A stretch of 8,294 bases of DNA from Bacteroidales bacterium (GTDB taxonomy: Bacteria; Bacteroidota; Bacteroidia; Bacteroidales; UBA4181): the NCBI GenBank assembly GCA_031264715.1, contig JAISDP010000145.1, forward strand, positions 1 to 8,294, read 5' to 3'. A program made the translations under genes and the position numbers. Position 1 is the stretch's first letter; each line of letters starts with the position of its first letter. Shown here in pieces: positions 1-6,024 of the stretch. The notes beneath the pieces were generated by a model that saw only the letters and a list, made by a program, of their open reading frames with translations, made no database searches and had not been told where the DNA came from.

Positions 1-27
1 CAATAATCCGCAATCATATTTTCACAG

Positions 28-60
28 AAAGCGCCTTCAGGTAAGGCGCTTTTTTGTTTT
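28..60 (+). terminator. Intrinsic terminator of an upstream plus-strand gene
   Basis: A perfect 10-bp stem (AAAGCGCCTT at 28-37 pairing with AAGGCGCTTT at 43-52) encloses a 5-base loop and runs into a T-rich tract at 50-60. This is a textbook Rho-independent terminator for a gene that ends before the window. Only about 18 bases separate it from the dihydroorotase start. That gene must therefore rely on read-through or on a promoter within or just upstream of the hairpin. I could not recognise a TAnnTTTG core in this short stretch. Confidence 0.88.
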
Positions 61-78
61 CACTAAAATCCGAATCCC

Positions 79-1425
79 ATGAAATCACAATGGATCACCA
101 ATGCTGTTATGGTTAATGAGGGGCAGCAACAGAAGGGGAGCGTCCTGGTTCGCGAAGGAAAGATAGCCGGTATCTATACAGGCGAGGCGCCGGCGGAAGC
201 GCTTGCGGGCAGCGAACTGATCGATGCCGGCGGCAAGTACCTGCTTCCGGGTGTGATTGACGACCAGGTGCATTTCCGCGAACCGGGACTGACCTGTAAG
301 GGCGATATATACAGCGAGGCGCGAGCTGCGGTGGCCGGCGGGGTAACTTCGTACATGGAGATGCCCAACACCGTGCCGCAAACCACCACGCAGGAGCGGC
401 TGGCCGGGAAATTCGCACTGGCCGGGCAGAAATCTTTAGCCAATTACTCGTTTTATATCGGCGCAACCAACGAAAATATCGACGAACTGCTGAAAACCGA
501 CTTCTCGAAAACCTGCGGCGTAAAAATTTTCATGGGCGCATCCACAGGTAATATGCTGGTGGACGACCGCGCAATGCTCGAAAACATTTTCGCCCGGGTA
601 CCGGGACTTATCGCTGTGCACTGCGAGGACGAGGCCGTGATCAGGAAGAATACGGAACTGTTCCGTGCAAACTACGGCGAAGATGTTCCCATTGCCTGTC
701 ACTCAGCCATCCGTAGCGGCGAAGCCTGCTACCGGTCGAGTGCATTGGCGGTCGAGCTGGCGCACAAGCACAACACGCGGCTGCATGTGCTGCATCTTTC
801 CACGGCAAAGGAGATGCAGCTGTTTCGCAACGACGTGCCGCTTTCGCAAAAACGGATCACAGCCGAAGTGTGCGTACATCACCTGTGTTTCAGCGATGCG
901 GATTATGAACGGTACGGCGCGCGCATCAAATGGAACCCGGCCATTAAAACAGCGGCCGACCGCAAACAGCTGTTTGAGTCGCTGCTGAACGGCGTCATCG
1001 ATGTGGTAGCTACCGACCATGCGCCGCACACGTTGGCGGAAAAACAGAATACGTATTTCAAGGCGCCGTCGGGCGGACCGCTGGTACAACATTCGCTGGT
1101 GGCCATGCTCGAGTTTTTCCACGACCACCGGATCACCATCGAACAGGTCGTGGAAAAGATGTGCCACAACCCGGCGCTGTTGTTCGGGGTGAAGCGCCGC
1201 GGGTTTATACGCGAGGGTTACTGGGCTGATCTCGTGTTGGTAGATACGGCGCAGGAATGGCAGGTAGCGCCGGAAAATATTCTTTATAAATGCGGATGGT
1301 CGCCCTTTGAGGGGCAAACGTTCCGGTCGGCAGTCACACATACCTGGGTAAACGGGAACTTGGTGTACAATCATGGACATTTCGACGAAAGTTCCCGCGG
1401 CATGGCTTTAGAATTTGGACTGTAG
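79..1425 (+). CDS. pyrC: Dihydroorotase
   Basis: Cytosolic zinc amidohydrolase that interconverts N-carbamoyl-L-aspartate and L-dihydroorotate, the third step of de novo pyrimidine synthesis. The 448-residue length fits the class I (long) dihydroorotase type. Visible motifs in order: the metal and substrate motif DDQVHFREPG (61-70), MPNT (95-98), GVKIFMG (147-153) with K149 as the expected carboxylated bridging lysine, AVHCEDE with metal-ligand H181, LHVLHLS with H239, and ATDHAPH with catalytic or metal-binding D313. The C-terminal GYWADLVLVD (380-389) and GWSPFEG (406-412) are typical of the family. Position 63 is Gln where many dihydroorotases have the first His of HxH. I recall the same substitution in the Porphyromonas enzyme, so it looks lineage-typical rather than a defect. 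The ATG at 79 gives a natural N terminus, and there is no clear Shine-Dalgarno. The gene lies just after a terminator and converges on the SiaC-type gene. An allantoinase or hydantoinase is a less likely alternative. Confidence 0.95.
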   Translation: MKSQWITNAVMVNEGQQQKGSVLVREGKIAGIYTGEAPAEALAGSELIDAGGKYLLPGVIDDQVHFREPGLTCKGDIYSEARAAVAGGVTSYMEMPNTVPQTTTQERLAGKFALAGQKSLANYSFYIGATNENIDELLKTDFSKTCGVKIFMGASTGNMLVDDRAMLENIFARVPGLIAVHCEDEAVIRKNTELFRANYGEDVPIACHSAIRSGEACYRSSALAVELAHKHNTRLHVLHLSTAKEMQLFRNDVPLSQKRITAEVCVHHLCFSDADYERYGARIKWNPAIKTAADRKQLFESLLNGVIDVVATDHAPHTLAEKQNTYFKAPSGGPLVQHSLVAMLEFFHDHRITIEQVVEKMCHNPALLFGVKRRGFIREGYWADLVLVDTAQEWQVAPENILYKCGWSPFEGQTFRSAVTHTWVNGNLVYNHGHFDESSRGMALEFGL

Positions 1426-1434
1426 CTAGTTGCC

Positions 1435-1498
1435 AAAAAGAAAACACATCAAGCCGGTCTGAATTATGTCTCAAGCCGGCTTGAATATGTTTCCTTTA
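1435..1498. terminator. Probable bidirectional terminator between convergent genes
   Basis: Between the convergent pyrC and SiaC-type stop codons, 1442-1457 (AAACACATCAAGCCGG) can pair with 1476-1492, with an uninterrupted 8-bp core, a small bulge and a loop of about 18 bases. An A-rich run precedes the hairpin (1435-1444) and a T-rich run follows it (1490-1498), so it could work from either side. The same sequence is also two near-identical direct repeats, 1449-1469 and 1471-1490. The second contains the perfect 14-bp palindrome TCAAGCCGGCTTGA (1471-1484), so alternative folds exist. Confidence 0.6.
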
Positions 1499-1503
1499 GC
1501 GGG

Positions 1504-1884
1504 TCAACCTACAACTTCGATCATCTTGAAGGGTATGCGGATGATGGACTCGTAATCTTGCCCCGCTTCCAGCATATCTTCATCGTCTTCGTCGTAGAAC
1601 CAGTTGATGGTAACACCCTGGTTGGCTTTTTGTATTGCTTCCAATTTCTTGAAAACATCCAGGATACATTTTGACGAACTGGTATTAAAATATTCCAATT
1701 GAATATTGACTTGAGTCTGTGGCTTTGATTCTTTTGCATAAGCTTCAAGCCACTCAACCAATGGTTTATAAAATTCAATCGAATTCTCGGGTATCGAACG
1801 CCCCTTGATTTCAATGATTCCTTTTGATCCGTTAAACCGAACAGTAGGTGTTTTGGGAGTTCCTTCTATTGACAATGTATCCAT
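1504..1884 (-). CDS. siaC: SiaC-family regulatory phosphoprotein (DUF1987)
   Basis: Small (126-residue) cytosolic signalling protein of the SiaC/DUF1987 family. Family hallmarks are visible in order: an N-terminal IEGTPKTPTVRF (6-17), IKGRSIPENSIEFYKPL (26-42), LEYFNTSSSKC (63-73) and WFYDEDDEDMLEAGQDYES (95-113). In Pseudomonas aeruginosa, SiaC is phosphorylated on Thr68 by the kinase SiaB and dephosphorylated by SiaA, and the unphosphorylated form binds and activates the diguanylate cyclase SiaD. Here the Thr of YFNTSSSK is also residue 68, so the phospho-switch site is intact. The gene lies 26 bases after the SiaB-type kinase gene on the same strand and is almost certainly its operon partner. 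No SiaD-like or SiaA-like gene is in the window, so the protein it controls is unknown. The family call is firm. The output pathway is not established. Confidence 0.9.
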   Translation of the reverse strand: MDTLSIEGTPKTPTVRFNGSKGIIEIKGRSIPENSIEFYKPLVEWLEAYAKESKPQTQVNIQLEYFNTSSSKCILDVFKKLEAIQKANQGVTINWFYDEDDEDMLEAGQDYESIIRIPFKMIEVVG

Positions 1885-1910
1885 AATAATTTTAATAATT
1901 TACGCAATTT

Positions 1911-2462
1911 CTATATTGAAACAAAAATATCTAACTTATAAAAATAATAACAATCGTTGTAGGGAAAAAATCTGTACTCGAGTTTTTTGTCGGACTTCCG
2001 TGCAATATCGATCAATCCCAAACCACCGCCTCCTTTCGAGGATAACTTTTGATAATTGAGGATAAATTTATACATCTCTTTCAGCTCGTCATTTGATAAT
2101 GAATTGATTTTCTCTATTTTTTCAGTGAGAAACTTCACCTTATCCGCCGAAACAAAATTTCCGACCGTCAACCTGAAATCATCACCTTTTCTTTTGATGA
2201 CAATCATTCCGTATCTCTTACCGAGGGTTTCGGATAATCCTTCGGGCACATCGTCCAGATGATGAAAAAGATTCTGAAGACTTTCTACCATGATATTATA
2301 GATCTTCTTCCTCACCTTTATGTTGGTTGACACCTCTATGAACTTCTCTTCGATCTCTTCCAGGATCAGGTTGATCTGTTCCGATACAATGTTCCCTGCA
2401 TAGGCAAAAAATACATCATCCCCACAAATTTCGGCATACAACTGATTGACATCAAAGCCCAT
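1911..2462 (-). CDS. siaB: SiaB-family protein kinase (DUF6272)
   Basis: A 183-residue cytosolic protein with a divergent GHKL/Bergerat (HATPase-like) fold, matching the SiaB family that phosphorylates SiaC-type proteins. The helix KIYNIMVESLQNLFHH (53-68) carries the N-box pattern with E60 and N64. VGNFV (100-104) sits where a G1-type loop is expected. KGGGGLGLIDIARKS (143-157) is a glycine-rich G2-type ATP lid followed by the usual helix. There are no membrane segments and no signal peptide. The stop codon is 26 bases before the SiaC-type start, which gives a kinase-substrate operon. Both genes are clearly more AT-rich than pyrC or the ABC gene. A Bacteroidetes promoter core lies about 44 bases upstream of the ATG. 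An anti-sigma-factor kinase of the RsbW/SpoIIAB type would share the fold, but the adjacent SiaC-type gene makes the SiaB assignment much more likely. Confidence 0.85.
   Translation of the reverse strand: MGFDVNQLYAEICGDDVFFAYAGNIVSEQINLILEEIEEKFIEVSTNIKVRKKIYNIMVESLQNLFHHLDDVPEGLSETLGKRYGMIVIKRKGDDFRLTVGNFVSADKVKFLTEKIEKINSLSNDELKEMYKFILNYQKLSSKGGGGLGLIDIARKSDKKLEYRFFPYNDCYYFYKLDIFVSI
1922..1954 (-). promoter_or_regulatory. Possible internal promoter for the SiaC-type gene
   Basis: On the minus strand, TATTTTTG (1922-1929) matches the Bacteroidetes -7 consensus TAnnTTTG. An ATTG (1951-1954) lies 21 bases upstream, near the place of the -33 TTTG. It sits in the last codons of the SiaB-type gene, about 38 bases before the SiaC-type ATG. 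Such AT-rich matches arise often by chance. It would allow extra substrate over kinase, but support is weak. Confidence 0.2.
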
Positions 2463-2505
2463 ATAGCTCTTTTATAATATAAAGATGAGATTTTAAATAT
2501 TGGCA

Positions 2506-2537
2506 CAAATATATGTTATTTTTCAAATGAATACAAC
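2506..2537 (-). promoter_or_regulatory. Promoter of the siaB-siaC operon
   Basis: On the minus strand, TATATTTG (2506-2513) is a perfect match to the Bacteroidetes -7 box TAnnTTTG. GTTG (2534-2537), 20 bases further upstream, matches three of four bases of the -33 TTTG element. Initiation would be near position 2500, giving a leader of roughly 38 bases before the ATG at 2462. Position, spacing and orientation all fit. Confidence 0.6.
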
Positions 2538-2700
2538 AATTTTTGAGTCCCTGACTGATTTTCGTTTTTTTTGGATTACGACCATTAAATGACTTTTACG
2601 TTATACGAAAATTCGGCGTCGAGGTTACAGTTATTTGCATTTTTTTTTGCATGGAAGCATCACCTGCCTATAAGTAAACAAATAATGTATGGAAATGTTT

Positions 2701-2734
2701 TTTGGAAGGCAATAAAGGCGCTTTTTTAGCTTTG
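2701..2734 (+). promoter_or_regulatory. Candidate promoter of the ABC transporter unit
   Basis: TAGCTTTG (2727-2734) is the only perfect TAnnTTTG on the plus strand that I found in this spacer. A TTTG lies at 2701-2704, separated by 22 bases, slightly longer than ideal. If used, the transcript would begin near 2740 and carry a leader of about 200 bases, unusually long. A less canonical promoter closer to the gene cannot be excluded. Confidence 0.35.
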
Positions 2735-2942
2735 ATCCGGATTCATTATAAGTCATTGGCTGGTATGATATTAAATAAAATATGCGAATTTGCAGATGAT
2801 ATTTGCAACATTTGGGAAACATTTTTGGGTTTTTCCCGTAAAACAAGAATAATGTTCTGATCGAAAAATAGATATTATTTGTTTGGTTGTATTTTACACG
2901 AATAAGTAAAGAAAAAGCTTATCTAAAAGATAGGATAGTAAT

Positions 2943-5900
2943 ATGAGCGAGGAAATTTTGAGGGCGTTAATGCAGTTGTTTGCATTGATTGTAAAACAAG
3001 ACGAAGGCGTTTTGAGTGGCGAACGTGCTTATGTTGAGAGTTTTCTCAACCAGCAGCTCAGCCAGGAAACTGCCAGCGAATACTTGAAATTATTTGATGA
3101 ACAGTCTTCGGAAGAAACCGATAAGGAAGATACCGGGAAAAAGAAGCTGACATCTGTGAAGGATTCGGTTCGCGTGTTGGGCATCTGCAAAAAGATCAAT
3201 AAAACGCTGACCCAGGAGCAGAAAGTGGTGTCGCTGCTGCGTTTGTTCGAGCTGGTGAATGCCGACCGCAAGTTTTCCGACCAGCGTATGGCCATTATTA
3301 ATACGGTGGCGGAAGTATTCAAGGTGTCGAAGGAGGAATTTCAAAGCATTGAGACTTTTGTCGTGAAAAATCAGCCCGAAGAGCTTGATCTTCCGGATAT
3401 TCTGCTCATCAGCAGCGACCAGCCGCAATTATCCAACGCCAAATTCATTAAAACCGACGAACTGGAGGGAATCATAGCGCTGCTTCGCGTACCGAGCGTC
3501 GATCTTTATTTCCTGAAATATACCGGCAACGAATCGCTCTTCCTGAACGGGTTAGGGCTGAACAAACGCCGCATATACCTGTTTGCCAGCGGCAGCACGG
3601 TAAAAATGCCCAAGGGAAAGCCGGTTTACTACAGCGATGTGGTAGCGCACTTTCTGGCCGACTTAACTGCCAATAAGATATCGTTCGAGGTGGAGGACCT
3701 CGATTTCAAATTCCCCAATGGCGCCGTCGGATTGCGCAACATCAGCTTTACCGAGGGACACGGAAAACTCATCGGGATTATGGGCGCCAGCGGAGCCGGC
3801 AAGACTACATTATTAAATGTATTGTGCGGACTTGAAAAACCATCGAAAGGCAAAGTGCTGATCAATGGCGTTGATCTGCACGCCGAGAGGGAAAAACTCG
3901 AAGGCGTGATCGGCTATATCCCGCAGGACGACCTGCTGATTGAGGAACTGACCGTTTTCGAGAACCTTTATTATAATGCCAAGTTGTGCTTCCGCGACAA
4001 AAGCGAGAAAGAATTGGTGGCGCTGGTGGATAAGACCTTGCATAACCTCGGCCTGCACGACCGCAAGGACTTGAAAGTGGGGTCGCCGCTGAATAAAACC
4101 ATCAGCGGGGGACAGCGCAAAAGGCTGAACATTGCGCTGGAATTGCTCCGCGAGCCGTCGATACTGTTCGTGGATGAGCCTACGTCGGGTTTGTCGTCGA
4201 GCGATTCGGAAAACGTGATGGATCTTCTGCGCGAGCTTGTCCTGAAAGGAAAACTGATCTTCGTGGTGATTCACCAGCCGTCGTCGGATATTTACAAGAT
4301 GTTCGACAGGATGATCATCCTCGACACCGGCGGTTACTTGATTTACTACGGCAACCCGGTGGAAGCGGTGATGTATTTCAAGCGCATCGACGCGCAGATC
4401 AACAGCGATGTAGGCGAGTGTCCCGTGTGCGGTAATGTAAACCCGGAGCTGATCTTCAATATCATCGAGGCGCGGGTGGTCGACGAATTCGGACGATACA
4501 CCGACAAGCGGAAAATTTCGCCGCCGCAGTGGGAGGAACTTTACCGGAAAAATTATACGGCCGAAGCGCAGGACGTTATGCAGGACAAGCCGCCAAAGGC
4601 GCTGAACATACCCAACTGGTTCAAGCAGCTACGCATCTATACGGTACGCGATTTCTTCTCGAAAATCAGCAACAAGCAATACCTGATGCTTACAATGCTC
4701 GAGGCGCCGGCGCTGGCTTTCATCCTGGCATACGTGATCCGCTACATCGCCGACCCGATGTCGAAAGTGTACCTCTTCCGCGAAAACGAAAACATTCCCA
4801 TCTTTATCTTCATGAGCCTCATCGTGGCCCTGTTCCTGGGGCTGATCGTGAGCGCCGAAGAAATATTCCGCGACCGCAAGATACTCAAGCGAGAGGCATT
4901 CCTCAACCTGAGCAAATCGAGTTACCTGGTTTCCAAAGTATTGATTCTGATCGCCATTTCTGCTGTTCAATCGCTGCTGTTTGTGTCGATCGCCAACACG
5001 ATCCTCGAAGTGAAAGGCATGTATTTCGCCTACTGGCTGGCGCTGTTCTCCACGGCGGTGTTTGCCAACATCCTTGGGCTGAACATTTCGGCTTCGTTCA
5101 ATTCGGCAGTTACCATCTACATCATCATCCCGCTGTTGATGATCCCGATGATGGTGCTCAGCGGCGCGATGTTCAGCTTCGACAAACTGAACCGCAATGT
5201 GGGCAGCATCAATAAGGTGCCGCTGGTGGCCGAATTTATGGTGACGCGCTGGTCGTATGAAGCATTGATGGTGCACCAGTACAAGGACAACCGTTTTGAG
5301 CGGTATTTCTACGACATCGAAAAGCGCGAAAGTACGGCCGATTTCCGGCAGGTATATCTGATTCCCGAATTGGAAAAGCGCTTCAACCTGTGTTTCGACG
5401 AACTGTCGGCAAAAGGGAAGGTAACGGAAAATGCCGGTGAACTGCAAGTGCTGCACAATGAGGTAAAGAAGGAGATGTCGCTTCATCCTGCCGCGCCTTT
5501 CGACCTTTTGCTGCTCACTCCCGATAAATTTGACGTCGAGGCGGCCGCCCGGCTGGAAACATTCATCGGAGCGATGAACGAGCGATACATGGCCGAGTTT
5601 GCCCGTGCCAACACCGAAAAGGAAAAACTGATCGGGTTCATGCTCGACAAGAACGCCCAGCTCTATACCGATCTCAAAAATTCGTACCAGAACGAGCATC
5701 TGGGCGAGATTGTGAAGAAATCGTTCGAAAAAAATAAGATTTTGGAGTTCGATCAGGAACTGGTGCAGCAGATCGACCCGATTTACAAGGATCCGACCAC
5801 CACGAATCTGGTCAATGTCCGCACCCATTTCTTTGCGCCGCGAAAATATTTTGCAGGTACATTCTTTGATACCTACTGGTTCAATATCTGCTTGATATGG

Positions 5901-5990
5901 CTTTACTCGGCTTTGCTGTATGTTTCACTGTATTACGACTGGCTGAAAAAATTAATGGATTTCTTTGGCCGTATACATTTCAAAAAATAA
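2943..5990 (+). CDS. TerB-like/ABCG-like ABC transporter fusion protein
   Basis: A 1015-residue inner-membrane half-transporter with an unusual layout. Residues 1-145 resemble a TerB-like helical domain, with two repeats around IVKQDEGVLSGER (16-28) and VNADRKFSDQR (105-115). Residues 155-240 form a small predicted beta-rich module of unknown type. The ATPase covers about 246-480: Walker A GASGAGKTT (281-289), Q-loop Q328, signature ISGGQRKRL (387-395), Walker B ILFVDEPTSGL (407-417) with catalytic E412, and H-loop H444. The EPTSGL and IHQPSS wording is that of the ABCG/White family. A CPVC pair (493-496) lies in the linker. Predicted membrane segments are about 582-602, 618-640, 660-685, 695-716, 724-743 and 978-998. 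By ABCG topology, about 744-975 would be periplasmic. That is far larger than the usual loop between the last two segments. AGGA (2932-2935) lies 7 bases before the ATG. The gene leads a unit with a lipoprotein and a secreted protein. Substrate is unknown; export of a lipid or envelope component is a guess. Confidence 0.87.
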   Translation: MSEEILRALMQLFALIVKQDEGVLSGERAYVESFLNQQLSQETASEYLKLFDEQSSEETDKEDTGKKKLTSVKDSVRVLGICKKINKTLTQEQKVVSLLRLFELVNADRKFSDQRMAIINTVAEVFKVSKEEFQSIETFVVKNQPEELDLPDILLISSDQPQLSNAKFIKTDELEGIIALLRVPSVDLYFLKYTGNESLFLNGLGLNKRRIYLFASGSTVKMPKGKPVYYSDVVAHFLADLTANKISFEVEDLDFKFPNGAVGLRNISFTEGHGKLIGIMGASGAGKTTLLNVLCGLEKPSKGKVLINGVDLHAEREKLEGVIGYIPQDDLLIEELTVFENLYYNAKLCFRDKSEKELVALVDKTLHNLGLHDRKDLKVGSPLNKTISGGQRKRLNIALELLREPSILFVDEPTSGLSSSDSENVMDLLRELVLKGKLIFVVIHQPSSDIYKMFDRMIILDTGGYLIYYGNPVEAVMYFKRIDAQINSDVGECPVCGNVNPELIFNIIEARVVDEFGRYTDKRKISPPQWEELYRKNYTAEAQDVMQDKPPKALNIPNWFKQLRIYTVRDFFSKISNKQYLMLTMLEAPALAFILAYVIRYIADPMSKVYLFRENENIPIFIFMSLIVALFLGLIVSAEEIFRDRKILKREAFLNLSKSSYLVSKVLILIAISAVQSLLFVSIANTILEVKGMYFAYWLALFSTAVFANILGLNISASFNSAVTIYIIIPLLMIPMMVLSGAMFSFDKLNRNVGSINKVPLVAEFMVTRWSYEALMVHQYKDNRFERYFYDIEKRESTADFRQVYLIPELEKRFNLCFDELSAKGKVTENAGELQVLHNEVKKEMSLHPAAPFDLLLLTPDKFDVEAAARLETFIGAMNERYMAEFARANTEKEKLIGFMLDKNAQLYTDLKNSYQNEHLGEIVKKSFEKNKILEFDQELVQQIDPIYKDPTTTNLVNVRTHFFAPRKYFAGTFFDTYWFNICLIWLYSALLYVSLYYDWLKKLMDFFGRIHFKK

Positions 5991-5994
5991 TTCT

Positions 5995-6002
5995 TAACTT
6001 TG
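5995..6002 (+). promoter_or_regulatory. Candidate -7 promoter element before the lipoprotein gene
   Basis: TAACTTTG is a perfect TAnnTTTG match in the 34-base gap between the ABC stop and the lipoprotein ATG, followed by the often-seen TACC. Initiation would be near 6009, giving a leader of about 16 bases. No TTTG lies at the right distance upstream; the nearest (5964-5967) is 27 bases away. The lipoprotein may thus be expressed both from the ABC transcript and from its own promoter. Confidence 0.45.
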
Positions 6003-6024
6003 TACCTTTAAAATAAGTAACTGT

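Larger units (their letters stand above)
2463..2942. other. 480-bp AT-rich divergent intergenic region
   Basis: Non-coding spacer between the divergent siaB and ABC genes. I see no convincing gene or structured RNA in it. Its contents are the siaB promoter (2506-2537), a candidate plus-strand promoter core TAGCTTTG (2727-2734), a nine-T run at 2640-2648 flanked by two TTTGCAT copies, an inverted repeat GGGAAA/TTTCCC (2814-2819 and 2832-2837), and a small hairpin TATCT-AAA-AGATA (2920-2932) just before the ABC start. A 71-codon minus-strand frame at 2631-2846 is low-complexity and resembles nothing I know. The spacer is long enough for regulator sites, but none can be named. Confidence 0.6.

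Noticed and set aside
703..1380. A 225-codon minus-strand frame
   Set aside because: It is antisense to the dihydroorotase, whose catalytic motifs are intact on the plus strand; the peptide has no recognisable features.
2635..2660. TTTGCAT repeats around a nine-T run as a regulatory direct repeat
   Set aside because: Only two short copies in very AT-rich DNA, with no dyad symmetry or link to a promoter core; chance is sufficient.
2631..2846. A 71-codon minus-strand frame in the divergent spacer
   Set aside because: It is Lys/Tyr-rich low-complexity sequence in AT-rich DNA, with no family resemblance and no promoter evidence.
4629..5828. A 399-codon open frame on the minus strand
   Set aside because: It lies wholly inside the ABC transporter gene, whose plus-strand reading has all family motifs. 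The antisense peptide is rich in His, Gln, Arg and Val with no recognisable domain, as expected of a shadow of a GC-biased gene.
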